Shown one piece after another: positions 8,602 through 20,626 of a stretch of 64,000 bases of DNA; position 1 is the first letter of the stretch; every line of letters begins with the position of its first letter. The DNA comes from Gordonibacter sp. 28C. GTDB lineage: Bacteria; Actinomycetota; Coriobacteriia; Coriobacteriales; Eggerthellaceae. The DNA lies in assembly GCF_003339845.1 (NCBI RefSeq), contig NZ_PPTR01000007.1, positions 1-64,000 on the forward strand. Direction: 5' to 3'. The notes under the pieces are model-generated. The model had not been told where the DNA came from and did no database searches. It saw only the letters and a list, made by a program, of their open reading frames with translations. The translations under genes and the position numbers were made by a program.

Positions 8602-8856
8602 CTATTTTGCGATCGTGCCCTGCGGGTAGATGATCATGAGCACGATGAGCGAGAGCAGGAACACCACCGCGAAGATGATGGTGATGCGATCGAGGTTCTT
8701 CTCCACGATGCTCGTGCCGGTTTGCGTGGAGTACACCGAGCTGGCGATCATGTCGGATATGCCCGTGCCCTTGCCGGAATGCAGCAGGATGAACACGATG
8801 AGGCCCAAGCCCGACACGACGAGCAGGATGAGCATGATGATAAGGAACGGGTTCAA
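8602..8856 (-). CDS. secG: Preprotein translocase subunit SecG
   Basis: Small membrane subunit that aids SecYEG protein export. The 84-residue product has two hydrophobic segments (about 4-24 and 57-77) joined by a loop with HSGKGTGISDMI, matching the SecG loop LxxGKGxG. No ATG sits at the N-terminus; the TTG at 8856 (then NPFLIIM) is the best start, with AAGAAGAGAG upstream. It follows gpmI, a frequent neighbour in Gram-positive genomes, but has its own promoter. Confidence 0.9.
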   Translation of the reverse strand: MNPFLIIMLILLVVSGLGLIVFILLHSGKGTGISDMIASSVYSTQTGTSIVEKNLDRITIIFAVVFLLSLIVLMIIYPQGTIAK

Positions 8857-8905
8857 GGCGTCTCTCTTCTTTCCACGTGAGGACAATCGTTTACACAAGT
8901 TATGA

Positions 8906-8935
8906 AGTATACCCGAAAGGAGCCCGTCATGGCAA
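8906..8935 (-). promoter_or_regulatory. Promoter of secG
   Basis: Minus-strand -35 TTGCCA (8935-8930), 18-nt spacer, -10 TATACT (8911-8906), giving a leader of about 45 nt to the TTG start. This is the best two-hexamer match I found in the window. Confidence 0.6.
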
Positions 8936-9050
8936 GCGCATCGCCAAGCGACGTCGCAAGCGCCGCAAAACGTCCAGACGACCCGCGCGCATCGGCCCGC
9001 TCGCCGCATCGTTCGCCCCTTCGTGCGCCTTCCCCGGAAACCGCTACGCC

Positions 9051-9070
9051 GGGCGGGCAGCAGCCCGCCC
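9051..9070 (-). terminator. Hairpin after gpmI
   Basis: gggcgggcag/cagcccgccc forms a near-perfect stem 16 nt downstream of the gpmI stop. No U run follows, so termination may be weak or the hairpin may protect the 3' end. Confidence 0.45.
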
Positions 9071-9086
9071 TTACCGAAAGACGCCC

Positions 9087-10658
9087 TTACGCCAGCAGGC
9101 TTCTTCCCGTCATGACGAAGGGTGCCGGAAGGCCCACGAGCTCCAACAGCGTGGGCGCGATGTCGCAGAGCGCGCCTTGGGAGCCGTCGAGCGTGCGCCC
9201 CGTGCCCGCGAAGTCCACGAACGCGAGCGGCACGGGGGCCGTGGTGTGGGCCGTGAAGGGGCTGCCGTCCTCGGCGAGCATCTTGTCGGCGTTGCCGTGG
9301 TCGGCCGTGATCAGCGCCACGCCGCCCTTGCGCTCGAGCGCCGAGAGCACCTGGGACACGCCCGCGTCCACCGCCTCGACGGCGGCTGCGGCGGCCGGGA
9401 TGACGCCCGTGTGGCCCACCATGTCGGGGTTCGCGAAGTTCACGATGTACACGTCGGCCTCGTCGGCGTCGATGGCCGCGGCAAGCGTGGCGGCCACGTC
9501 GGGCTCGCTCATCTCGGGTTGCAGGTCGTAGGTGGCCACCTTGGGGCTGGGGATGAGCGCGCGCTCCTCCCCTTCCTTCGGCTCCTCGCGCCCGCCGTTC
9601 AGGAAGAACGTCACATGGGCGTACTTCTCGGTCTCGGCGATGTGGTACTGGCGCAGGCCCGCCTCGGCCAGCACGTCGGCCAGCACCTCGCTGGGGAACT
9701 CCTTGGGGAAGGCCACCGGCGCGGGGATCTCGGGGTCGTACTCGGTCAGGCACACGAAGCTCACCTGCGGGTACGCTCCGCGCTCGAAAACGGAGAACGC
9801 CGGGTCCGCCAACGCGCGCGTGATCTCGCGCGCGCGGTCGGGGCGGAAGTTGAAGAACACGACCGCGTCGCCGTCGCGCACGCCGCGTTCGGTCAGCGCC
9901 ACGGGCGCGACGAACTCGTCGGTGACGTCGTCGGCGTAGGAGGCGGCCATGACTTCGGCCGACGTCGCGTCCGTGCGCGGTTCGGAGGCCACGACGGCGC
10001 GCCAGGCACGCTCGACGCGCTCCCAGCGGTTATCGCGGTCCATGGCGTAATAGCGGCCCGAGATGCTGCCGACTTCCGCCGTGCAGCCCTCGTCGGACAA
10101 TTCGGCCAGCACGCCTTCGAGCTCTTCCAAGTAGCCGGCACCGCTCTTGGGCGGCACGTCGCGACCGTCCATGAAGCAATGAACCGCGATATGCGCCACG
10201 CCCGCCGTCTTCGCGGCGCGGGCGAGCGCGTAGAGATGCTCGTTGGAGGAGTGGACGCCGCCGTCGGACACGAGCCCCATGAGGTGCAGCGCCGCGCCTG
10301 GCTGCGATGCGGCGGAGAACGCCTCGTTCAGCACGGGGTTCGCCGCCAGCGAGCCGTCGGCGCAGGCGCGGTTGATGCGCGTGAGCTCTTGGAACACCAC
10401 GCGACCGGCTCCGATGTTGAGGTGGCCCACTTCGGAGTTGCCCATCTGCCCGTCGGGCAGGCCCACGGCCTCGCCCGACGCCTCGAGCTTCGTCCACGGA
10501 CGGGTGGCGAACACCTCGTCCAAGCACGGCGTGCGCGCCTGCGAGATGGCGTTGCCGGGGCCCGGTTCGGCCAAGCCGAAGCCGTCCATGATGACGAGGC
10601 ACGCGGGAAGGGTAAGGTTTTCGGCTGACGCCGCACGGGATTCTTCGACTGCACTCAC
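9087..10658 (-). CDS. gpmI: 2,3-bisphosphoglycerate-independent phosphoglycerate mutase
   Basis: Interconverts 3- and 2-phosphoglycerate in glycolysis using two Mn2+ ions; about 523 aa, the normal length. The metal-site motif VIMDGFG is near the N-terminus, the catalytic serine lies in DGQMGNSEVGHLNIGAG, and ALITADHGNADKM and FTAHTT give the C-terminal metal ligands. No ATG is available near the N-terminus. The best start is GTG at 10658, with GGAG 8 nt upstream; both lie inside a dispersed repeat unit, so the repeat appears to supply the ribosome site. It is the fourth gene of the glycolytic run. Confidence 0.92.
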   Translation of the reverse strand: MSAVEESRAASAENLTLPACLVIMDGFGLAEPGPGNAISQARTPCLDEVFATRPWTKLEASGEAVGLPDGQMGNSEVGHLNIGAGRVVFQELTRINRACADGSLAANPVLNEAFSAASQPGAALHLMGLVSDGGVHSSNEHLYALARAAKTAGVAHIAVHCFMDGRDVPPKSGAGYLEELEGVLAELSDEGCTAEVGSISGRYYAMDRDNRWERVERAWRAVVASEPRTDATSAEVMAASYADDVTDEFVAPVALTERGVRDGDAVVFFNFRPDRAREITRALADPAFSVFERGAYPQVSFVCLTEYDPEIPAPVAFPKEFPSEVLADVLAEAGLRQYHIAETEKYAHVTFFLNGGREEPKEGEERALIPSPKVATYDLQPEMSEPDVAATLAAAIDADEADVYIVNFANPDMVGHTGVIPAAAAAVEAVDAGVSQVLSALERKGGVALITADHGNADKMLAEDGSPFTAHTTAPVPLAFVDFAGTGRTLDGSQGALCDIAPTLLELVGLPAPFVMTGRSLLA

Positions 10659-10892
10659 TTCGTTCGCTCCGCTCAGAATGACAGGAGGCGGCGCGGATCC
10701 CGCGCCGCCAGGACAACAGGGTATTGCAGGTTGCCATCCTGAGCGCAGGCCGAAGGTCGAAGTCGAAGGATCTCCGCTTGTCGAAAGATCCTTCGTCCCC
10801 GCTTCGCGGGGCCTCCCTGCGCTCGCTTCGCGTGCTCGGGGTCTCGACCGTCCGCTGGACTGTCGTATGCTTTGCTCGCTCAGGATGACAGC
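10638..10892. repeat. Cluster of dispersed intergenic repeats between tpiA and gpmI
   Basis: Three related units sit here: 10638-10683 (ends cgctcagaatgacag), 10735-10773 (catcctgagcgcagg ... gtcgaaggatct) and 10787-10889 (gatccttcg ... gctcgctcaggatgacag). Each is bounded by a form of atCCTGAGCG at one end and GAAGGATC at the other; units two and three are inverted relative to each other. A further related stretch is at 42818-42890, which shares caggttgccatcc and atcctgagcgca. These look like short mobile or REP-like intergenic repeats. Confidence 0.7.
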
Positions 10893-10900
10893 AGGGGGGT

Positions 10901-11671
10901 TTACAGGCACGCCTCGATCAGCTGCACGAACGATTCGCACTTGAGGCTCGCGCCGCCCACGAGCCCGCCGTCGATGTTCGGCTGGGCCAGCAGGCCCTCC
11001 ACGTTGCCCGGATTCATGGAGCCGCCGTACAGCACGCGCATGTCCTCGGCCGTCTCGCTGCCGTACAGCTCGGCCAGCGTGGCGCGGATGGCTGCGCACA
11101 CGGCTTCGGCCTGCTCGGGCGTGGCCGTGCGGCCCGTGCCGATGGCCCAGATGGGCTCGTAGGCCACGACGCACTTCGCGGCGTCGCGCCCGTCCACGCC
11201 GGCGAAGGCCGCGCGCACCTGGGCGGTGACGTACTCGTCGGTCGTGCCCTCGTCGCGCACGGCGAGCGACTCGCCCACGCACACGATGGCGTACATATCC
11301 GCATCCACCAGCGCCTTCACCTTGCGGTTCACGTCCTCGTTCGTCTCTCCGAACAGCTCGCGGCGCTCGGAGTGGCCGACGATGGAGCACGCGCAGCCTA
11401 TCTCCTTGATCATGGGAACGGAGATCTCCCCCGTGTAGGCGCCCGACGCCTCCCAGTACACGTTCTGCGCGCCCACGGATATCTTCGTCTTGTCGAAGTC
11501 GAGCACCGTCTTGGCGGGCTTGAGGTCCACGTAGGGCGGGCAGATGACGATGTCCACGTCTTCCGGCCACTCCTTCTCGTATTGGTTCGAAATCTCCTGC
11601 GTGAGCACCACGGCCTCGCCGACGGTGTTGTTCATCTTCCAATTTCCCGCCATCATGGGCTTGCGTGCCAT
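10901..11671 (-). CDS. tpiA: Triose-phosphate isomerase
   Basis: TIM-barrel enzyme interconverting dihydroxyacetone phosphate and glyceraldehyde 3-phosphate; 256 aa, usual length. It has GNWKMN (Lys of the active site), the catalytic His in SIVGHSERR, the catalytic Glu in VAYEPIWAIGTG, and the phosphate-binding GGS and GGLVGGASL stretches. The ATG follows AAGAAGG. It is the third gene of gap-pgk-tpiA-gpmI, separated from pgk by a large palindrome. Confidence 0.97.
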   Translation of the reverse strand: MARKPMMAGNWKMNNTVGEAVVLTQEISNQYEKEWPEDVDIVICPPYVDLKPAKTVLDFDKTKISVGAQNVYWEASGAYTGEISVPMIKEIGCACSIVGHSERRELFGETNEDVNRKVKALVDADMYAIVCVGESLAVRDEGTTDEYVTAQVRAAFAGVDGRDAAKCVVAYEPIWAIGTGRTATPEQAEAVCAAIRATLAELYGSETAEDMRVLYGGSMNPGNVEGLLAQPNIDGGLVGGASLKCESFVQLIEACL

Positions 11672-11704
11672 GTCAACCTTCTTTCACTCTCGAAGCATCC
11701 GTGA

Positions 11705-11741
11705 AACGTCCCGAAAGGGGACGGTCCCCTTTCGGGACGTT
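11705..11741. repeat. REP-type palindrome between pgk and tpiA
   Basis: A perfect inverted repeat with 18-bp arms (aacgtcccgaaaggggac) and a single central G. Its core ggggac-N-gtcccc is shared with the two palindromes flanking the transposase at 14-15 kb. As RNA it would form a very stable stem between pgk and tpiA and could adjust the relative expression of the two genes. Confidence 0.8.
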
Positions 11742-11751
11742 CGCCAACCTG

Positions 11752-12936
<1,185 letters not shown>

Positions 12937-12956
12937 GGGCCCTCCTGCCTAAACGA

Positions 12957-12986
12957 GAAACGAGCCTGCCAAGGCAGGCTCGTTTC
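12957..12986 (-). terminator. Intercistronic hairpin between gap and pgk
   Basis: The 14-nt arms gaaacgagcctgcc / ggcaggctcgtttc are perfectly complementary, with a 2-nt centre. On the minus strand the stem ends in a T-rich arm (CGTTTC) but no long U run follows. It may partly terminate gap transcripts, giving more gap than pgk, or serve as a processing site. Confidence 0.6.
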
Positions 12987-12997
12987 AATGAATGCTG

Positions 12998-14011
<1,014 letters not shown>

Positions 14012-14048
14012 TCATGAAAGATACTTGGTTGCCCATCGTAACGGGCTG

Positions 14049-14074
14049 ATCATACCACGCAAGCCGCCAGCAGG
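14049..14074 (-). promoter_or_regulatory. Possible gap promoter
   Basis: A minus-strand TATGAT -10 (14054-14049) lies about 50 nt upstream of gap; the -35 region is poor (TGTGCC or TTGTGC with an 18-19 nt spacer). No other promoter-like site is seen between gap and the transposase. Confidence 0.4.
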
Positions 14075-14258
14075 CACAACCTTGCCGTTCTCTCCCGAGA
14101 AAAAGCCGACGAACGGTTCTTCCTCCGTCATCCATCGGAAAACCCCCGGGCGAAGGCCGACGCGAAAAGCCCCGTTCCGAACCCTTCGCCCTCCCCCGTT
14201 TCGACGTGCGGAAAACGCCCCACAAGGGCGCCGCCGCCCTCCCGGGACGTCAGCCGCG

Positions 14259-14291
14259 TGTCCTAATTGGGGACAGTCCCCAATTAGGACA
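14259..14291. repeat. REP-type palindrome at the 3' end of the transposase
   Basis: Perfect 16-bp arms (tgtcctaattggggac) around a central A. It overlaps the transposase stop codon, which lies in the right arm. The core ggggac-N-gtcccc matches the copies at 15088-15120 and 11705-11741. Confidence 0.85.
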
Positions 14292-15048
14292 TTTTGGAAG
14301 AGGTCGCGCGGGCGATGGTTTTGCCGCCGATGCCCGTCAGGCGCTCGATCTGCCTTATCGACAGGCCGGCGTCGCGAAGGGCCGCGAGGCATTCGTTCCT
14401 TCTCGCTTTTGGAAGCGCCTTCACCTCGACGGGCGCGCACTCGAACGACTCCGACAGAACGGCGCTGGCAACCTCGCCCATCCCGTCATCCGTGACGCGA
14501 TGCCCGCCGGCGAAACAATAGCGCCCCGCAGCGTCCTCGGAATGGAACGCCGCGAACGCGTCGACCCCGCCGAGCATGTCCAAGACGGTCGACGTGGCTG
14601 TGATCTGCGGCCTTCCCACGTACTCGTGGTAACTGCTCCACCAGTACTCTGCCGCAGTGGAAACGCCCGCTTTCGCAGGGTTGTTATGGATGTAGCGAAC
14701 CGCCTCGAGCAGATAGGAGTCGCCGTCAACGGGAAAGCTGGCGTATCGCCCTTGGAAAACGTGTCCCGCATGCCCGCTTTTCCGGTTGAAGTGCTGGGCG
14801 TATCTCGTCGCGATGACGCGCATCGCGCTGCTCAACCGCAAGCCCTCGTCTCGAAGCAGCAGGTGCGCATGATTGTCCATAAGGCACCACGCGATGATGT
14901 CGATGCCCTTCTCTGCAAACTGCGCCGCCGCCGTATCGACGAAAACCCCTCTGTCGGCGTTGTCTTCGAAGATAAGCTGCCTGCCGTTCCCTCGCAGCAC
15001 CACGTGGTAGTAGCCGGATTCCGAGACGGCCCTTGCCGAACGCGCCAT
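14284..15048 (-). CDS. REP-associated tyrosine transposase (RAYT/Y1 family)
   Basis: Single-strand HUH nuclease-like transposase, 254 aa. The HUH metal motif is HAH in CLMDNHAHLLL (about residue 60) and the candidate catalytic tyrosine lies in the helix of LEAVRYIHNNPAKAG. The Y1 domain occupies residues 1-150; the rest ends with a helix-turn-helix-like segment (LSIRQIERLTGIGGKTIARAT). Flanking palindromes with the same core on both sides fit the known pairing of RAYT proteins with REP elements. Such genes are usually single-copy and domesticated. The start follows AGGGGAGGCG. It sits between whiA and gap and is probably an insertion in otherwise conserved surroundings. Confidence 0.92.
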   Translation of the reverse strand: MARSARAVSESGYYHVVLRGNGRQLIFEDNADRGVFVDTAAAQFAEKGIDIIAWCLMDNHAHLLLRDEGLRLSSAMRVIATRYAQHFNRKSGHAGHVFQGRYASFPVDGDSYLLEAVRYIHNNPAKAGVSTAAEYWWSSYHEYVGRPQITATSTVLDMLGGVDAFAAFHSEDAAGRYCFAGGHRVTDDGMGEVASAVLSESFECAPVEVKALPKARRNECLAALRDAGLSIRQIERLTGIGGKTIARATSSKMS

Positions 15049-15087
15049 AACGCCTCCCCTTCCGATCTCCGTTTCCTTTTTTCAAAA

Positions 15088-15120
15088 TGTCCCAATTGGG
15101 GACTGTCCCCAATTGGGACA
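15088..15120. repeat. REP-type palindrome upstream of the transposase
   Basis: Perfect 16-bp arms (tgtcccaattggggac) around a central T, ending one base before the whiA stop codon region. It is the second palindrome bracketing the transposase; both inner edges carry aaaatgtcc in opposite orientations, so the gene is bounded by inverted copies. Confidence 0.85.
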
Positions 15121-15121
15121 T

Positions 15122-16029
15122 TCAGCCGCGGATCTCGCGGGCCATCTGCTCGATGCGGCGGACGCGGTGGTAGACGGCGGATTTGGACAGGGGCGGGGTC
15201 GCGCGCTCCCCCAGCTCCTTGAGCGTGGCGTCGGGGTAGGTGACGCGCAGGCGGATGAACTCCTGCAGGGCCGGCGGCAGGTTCTCCATGCCGTGGGTCT
15301 CCAGCACCGCGCGTATGGCGTATATCTGGTCGACCGACGCGTTGGCGGCCTTGGCCTGGTTGGCTATCTCGGCGTTCGTCATGCGGTTCACGTCGTTGCG
15401 CACGCTCTTGATGACGCGGGCGTTCTCCATGGAGAGTGCGCTTTGGTGCGCGCCGGTGAACGCGAGGAACTCCAAGATGGCGGCGCCGCTCTTGAGGTAG
15501 ACCATGTACGAGCTGCGGCGCTGCATGACGCGCGCGTTGATGTCCTTGCGCTCGAGCAGCTCCACCAGCCCCTCGGCCAAATCCTCGTTCTCCACGGTGA
15601 TCTCGAAGTGGAAGTCGCCGCGGGGGTCGGACACGAAGCCGCTGCCGAGGAACGCGCCGCGCAGGTAGGCCGCCGTGCAGCATTCCTTCGCCACGAGCTC
15701 GTCCTTGATGCCCAGTTCGAGCCCCTCGCCCGACAGCACGCCCATGTCGCGCAGCGAGTCCGCCAGATGCGGCTGCGCGGGCACCTCGATAAGGTAGTTC
15801 GGCGTTTTGTGCAGCACGCTGCGGCGCACCGTGAGCTCGGTCTTCAGGTGGTAGAGCTCGTGGAGCAGCTTGATGATGAGGCGCGCCACGCTGGGCGCGT
15901 CGGTGGCCACCTCGATGCGGTACGTGCCCTGGCCGCTGAAGAACAACGTGCCCTCGATGCGAACGAGCGCCGCCAGCGTGGCCTTCTCGCAGTGCGAGCA
16001 CACGGGAGGGACGCGGGCGAGCTCGTCTT

Positions 16030-16051
<22 letters not shown>
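15122..16051 (-). CDS. whiA: DNA-binding protein WhiA
   Basis: 309-aa WhiA: an N-terminal LAGLIDADG homing-endonuclease-like fold without nuclease function plus a C-terminal HTH (about 225-300, with ELGERATPPLSKSAVYHRVRRI). In Streptomyces WhiA works with WhiB to switch on sporulation septation genes; in other Gram-positives it affects division and chromosome segregation. The start at 16051 lies inside the end of yvcK (22-nt overlap), implying translational coupling. The stop codon abuts the REP palindrome. Confidence 0.95.
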
Positions 16052-17154
<1,103 letters not shown>

Positions 17155-17164
17155 GAGAGCCGCC

Positions 17165-18133
17165 TTACGCCTGGGGGGCGGCCGGCTCGGGCGCGGCCTT
17201 CTGCGGCACGCCCGTGATGCGCCCGTCGGCGCCCTCGGCGAGCGCGAGGTCGCGATGCGCGATGCTCACGCGGTAGCCCTTCGTCTTCAGGTAGTCTCCC
17301 GTCGACTCGGCGAGCGCCACGGAACGGTGCTGGCCGCCCGTGCAGCCCACGGCGATGGCGAGCTGCTGCTTGCCCTCGGCCACGTAACCCGGCATGACGC
17401 AGTCCAGAAGCGCGCGCCAGCGCTGCTCGAACTCCTCGGTCTCGGGGCGGTAGAGCACGAAATCGCGCACCGGCTTGTCCAGGCCCGTGAGGGCGCGCAG
17501 CTGCGGCTCGTAGTAGGGGTTCGGCAGGAAGCGCACGTCCATGACCAGGTCGGCGTCGAGCGGGGCGCCGTGCTTGAAGCCGAAGGAGTACACGGTCACG
17601 GCCAGCCCCTGCTGCTCGGTTCCGGGCGCGAAAAGCGCGCGGATGGCAGCACGCAACTGAGCCGGCAGCATGTCGGTGGTGTCGATGACGTGGTGGGCCG
17701 CCTCGCGCACCTCGAACAGCAGGTCGCGTTCCCGCTCGATGCCCTGCACGATGGAGGCGCCGTCCGCGCACAGCGGGTGGCGCCGGCGGCTGGACTTGTA
17801 GCGCGCGACGAGCTTGTCGTCGGCCGCGTCCAGGAACAGGATGCGGTAGTCGATGCCCTGCTTCTTCAGCTTGCCGAGCTCCGCCGTGAGGCTGGCGAAG
17901 AAGTCGCGGTTGCGCGCGTCGCACACCACGGCCAGGCGGCGGTGCTCGTCGGGCTGCCCCGGCATGCCCGTGAGCTCCAGCAGGTTCCCGATGAGGCTCG
18001 AGGGGAGGTTGTCCACGCAGAAGTAGCCCAGGTCCTCGAACGAGTGCATGGCCTCGGTGCGTCCGGCCCCGCTCATGCCGCTCACGATGACCAGTTCGGG
18101 CATGCTCGCCAAGTCGGCGGTTTCGTCAGTCAT
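17165..18133 (-). CDS. rapZ: RNase adapter protein RapZ / YvcJ-like nucleotide-binding protein
   Basis: 322-aa protein with an N-terminal P-loop in the form VSGMSGAGRTEAM (Arg in place of the usual Lys of GKS/T, as in some actinobacterial members), DLGYFCVDNLP, and the C-terminal VGCTGGQHRSVALAE region. In E. coli RapZ directs RNase E to the GlmZ sRNA; in Gram-positives (YvcJ) it is tied to competence and cell-envelope sensing. It overlaps the uvrC end by 8 nt and is followed by yvcK and whiA, the conserved order. Confidence 0.94.
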   Translation of the reverse strand: MTDETADLASMPELVIVSGMSGAGRTEAMHSFEDLGYFCVDNLPSSLIGNLLELTGMPGQPDEHRRLAVVCDARNRDFFASLTAELGKLKKQGIDYRILFLDAADDKLVARYKSSRRRHPLCADGASIVQGIERERDLLFEVREAAHHVIDTTDMLPAQLRAAIRALFAPGTEQQGLAVTVYSFGFKHGAPLDADLVMDVRFLPNPYYEPQLRALTGLDKPVRDFVLYRPETEEFEQRWRALLDCVMPGYVAEGKQQLAIAVGCTGGQHRSVALAESTGDYLKTKGYRVSIAHRDLALAEGADGRITGVPQKAAPEPAAPQA

Positions 18134-20321
18134 GCTGTCGTCCTTCCCTCGTCGTTTCCGCGCCTTGCACGACCGCCTCCACCGCCGCGTCCACGACGGG
18201 CGACGAGGCTGCCGCCGCGCCCGTGCCGGGCGGCGGGCAAGCCGCCTGCGCGGCGGAGGCGGCTTGCGCCTCGGCCTCGCCGCCCACGACGCGCTCGTCT
18301 TTTCGCTCCCTATTATACTGCTGCAGCACGCGGTAGAGCTCCTCGGCCACCTCTTCGGGCACGACGCGCGCCTCCTTGATCTCGTCGAGCGCGGCCGCTT
18401 TCAGGTTCCTGAACGACTTGAAGTGCTTGAGCAGCGCCTTCTTGCGCACGGGGCCCATGCCGACCACGTCGTCGAGGATGGAGGCGGTCATGCCCTTGCC
18501 GCGCAGCTCGCGGTGGAACGTGATGGCGAAGCGGTGCGCCTCGTCGCGAACCTGCTTCACCAGGTAGAGCGACGCGGAGCCCGAGGGGAGCACCACGGGA
18601 CCCGTGTCCTGCCAGGGCACGAACAGCTCCTCGTCGCGCTTGGCCAGGCCGCACATCGCGATGTCGTCGATGCCCATCCGCTCGAACATCTCGAGCGCCG
18701 CCGACAGCTGCGGCTTGCCGCCGTCGAGGATGACGAGGTCGGGCTTGCTGCCGAAGCGCTCGTCGGCCATGCGCTCGGGCGCGTAGCGGCGGCCCATGAC
18801 CTCCTGCATGGACAGGAAGTCGTTCGCCTCGTCGAGCGGCGTCTTGATCTTGAAGCGGCGGTACTGGTTCTTGTCGGGCTTGCCGTTCGTGAACACCACC
18901 ATCGAGGCCACCGTGTAGGAGCCGTGGATGGTGGAGATGTCGAAGCACTCGATGCGCATGGGCGGCTCGTCCAGAGCCAGCGCGCTCTCCAGCTGCAGAA
19001 GCGCGTTGTTGATGCGCTTGTCGTCGTAGTTCGTGCGCACCTTGTAGCGCATGAGCGTGTGCTTCGCGTTCGTCTCGGCCATGCCCACGAGCTCGGCCTT
19101 CTCGCCCTTCTGCGGCGCGGTGATGCGCACCTTGGCGCCGTAGGGGCTGGCCAGCTTGCTCGTGAGCCACGCCTCCATGGCCTCGCGGTCCTCGGGCTCG
19201 TCGCGCAGGATGACCTCGTGCGGAATGGACGTGGTGGCGTCGTAGTAGCGCAGCAGGAACATGTGCAAGAGGTCGTCGTCGGGGACGTCCTTTCCGCGGT
19301 CGAGCACGAACTCGTTGGAGTTCATGATGCGGCCCTCGCGCACCATGAACACGTGCACGCCCGCCACCGTCTCCTCGCGGAACAGGCCCACGACGTCGGC
19401 GTCGAGGTTGCGCGCGGACACGGCGTGCTGCTTGTCGGTGAGGCTGTTGATGGTGTCGACGCGCGCCTTGATGCGCGCGGCGCGCTCGAAGTCCAGCTCG
19501 GCGGCGGCCTCCTGCATCTCGGCCGTCAGCTCCTCCACGAACTCGCGGTGCTGCCCCGAGAGGAACCGCTCGATCCGCTTGACGTTGACCTGGTACTCCT
19601 CGGGCGCGATGCCGCCGCAGCACGCGCCGGGGCCCAGGCCCACGTGCGCGTCGAAGCACGGGCGCGCGTCGTGCGACATGAGCGCGAGCGGATCCTTCTC
19701 CAAGCGGCGCTTGAGCTGGCGCCAGTCGGCGCACGACGTGGCGCACAGAGGCACCACGCGGCGCGCGATGTCCACCATGTCGCGGGCGGCGCGGCTGTCG
19801 GTGTAAGGGCCGAAGTACCTCGTGTCGGCGCGGTGCTTCTCGCGCGTGTACTTGATGGCGGGGAACACGTCGCCTTTCGTGAGCGCGATGAACGGATAGG
19901 ACTTGTCGTCCTTGAAGTCGGCGTTGAAGAACGGCGCGTGCTGGTTGATGAGGTTCTTCTCCAGCACGAGCGACTCGTGCTCGTTCTCCACCACCAGGTA
20001 GTCGAAGCTGTCGATCTGGTCGACCAGCAGGGGTATCTTCGCGCGCTCGTCCTGGAAGTTCACGTACTGGCGCATGCGAGCGCGCAGCTGCTTGGCCTTG
20101 CCCACGTAGATGACCTGGCCCGACTTGTCCTTCCAGAGGTACACGCCCGGCAGCGCGGGCACGGCATTCAGCTCCTGCTTGATGCGCGCGAGCTTGGCGG
20201 CGAGCGTCTCGTCGGCGGTACCGTCGCCCAGGCGCTCGAAGCCGCCGGCGTCGGCAGCTTCGAGGTCGTCGCCGTCGAACGGGAACTCGTCTTCGGGAAT
20301 GATGTCGGTGGGATCGTCCAT
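18126..20321 (-). CDS. uvrC: UvrABC excision nuclease subunit C
   Basis: Makes both incisions in nucleotide excision repair. At 731 aa it is longer than usual (about 600). The order is an acidic N-terminal extension (1-50), the GIY-YIG domain (VPALPGVYLWKDKSGQVIYVGKAKQLRAR is split here by about 12 residues; about 52-140), a Cys-rich patch (GPGACCGG), a UVR domain (about 215-260), the RNase H-like nuclease with IECFDISTIHGSYTVASMVVF, and HhH motifs near 630. An Ala-rich tail of about 60 residues ends the protein. The start is ATG at 20321, with no ribosome site but a TATACT hexamer 6 nt upstream. Its end overlaps rapZ. Confidence 0.95.
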   Translation of the reverse strand: MDDPTDIIPEDEFPFDGDDLEAADAGGFERLGDGTADETLAAKLARIKQELNAVPALPGVYLWKDKSGQVIYVGKAKQLRARMRQYVNFQDERAKIPLLVDQIDSFDYLVVENEHESLVLEKNLINQHAPFFNADFKDDKSYPFIALTKGDVFPAIKYTREKHRADTRYFGPYTDSRAARDMVDIARRVVPLCATSCADWRQLKRRLEKDPLALMSHDARPCFDAHVGLGPGACCGGIAPEEYQVNVKRIERFLSGQHREFVEELTAEMQEAAAELDFERAARIKARVDTINSLTDKQHAVSARNLDADVVGLFREETVAGVHVFMVREGRIMNSNEFVLDRGKDVPDDDLLHMFLLRYYDATTSIPHEVILRDEPEDREAMEAWLTSKLASPYGAKVRITAPQKGEKAELVGMAETNAKHTLMRYKVRTNYDDKRINNALLQLESALALDEPPMRIECFDISTIHGSYTVASMVVFTNGKPDKNQYRRFKIKTPLDEANDFLSMQEVMGRRYAPERMADERFGSKPDLVILDGGKPQLSAALEMFERMGIDDIAMCGLAKRDEELFVPWQDTGPVVLPSGSASLYLVKQVRDEAHRFAITFHRELRGKGMTASILDDVVGMGPVRKKALLKHFKSFRNLKAAALDEIKEARVVPEEVAEELYRVLQQYNRERKDERVVGGEAEAQAASAAQAACPPPGTGAAAASSPVVDAAVEAVVQGAETTREGRQHD

Positions 20322-20626
20322 GCGGTCAGTATAGCAAACCGCACAGGCGTTCCCCTGAGCGCGCCCCCGCTCCACGCGGTTTGCAAAAGCGGGCGGTGCG
20401 GGAGGGGCGGGAGCGCTTCGTCCGGGCAACGCCTCCATGAGCTGCGGCACCGAATCGACGTAACCCTTGCGTAACCTTCGGCATACGTCGATCGCAACGC
20501 AATTGGTGAAGTCGAGCGAAGAGTGCCTCCCCTCGCCGTTCTGCAGAACGAGGATCTCCGGCTCGCCGCAGTAACGTCGCTTCGTTCGCGCCGGGATTGC
20601 GCGGCGCAAGGGAAGCGAGGGCAGGC
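20322..20626. other. uvrC-uvrD intergenic region with a protein-like open stretch
   Basis: 305 nt between uvrD stop and uvrC start. On the minus strand an uninterrupted frame reads like real protein (PEILVLQNGEGRHSSLDF, then DVCRRLRKGYVDSVPQ) yet has no ATG with a ribosome site, and runs on into uvrC in the same frame. The middle contains a short stem around ctgcag (cgttctgcagaacg). It may be a relic gene or a dispersed repeat that happens to be open. Confidence 0.4.
20328..20337 (-). promoter_or_regulatory. Extended -10 promoter of uvrC (leaderless)
   Basis: On the minus strand TTTGC-TATACT (TATACT at 20333-20328) is an extended -10. Six nucleotides separate it from the uvrC ATG, so transcription should begin at the A of the start codon. 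No -35 and no Shine-Dalgarno sequence are visible. Confidence 0.6.

Noticed and set aside
8902-9531. Plus-strand ORF starting near 8929 with AAAGGAG upstream
   Set aside because: The good ribosome-like sequence is on the opposite strand of the secG promoter; the frame runs antisense into gpmI with low-complexity sequence.
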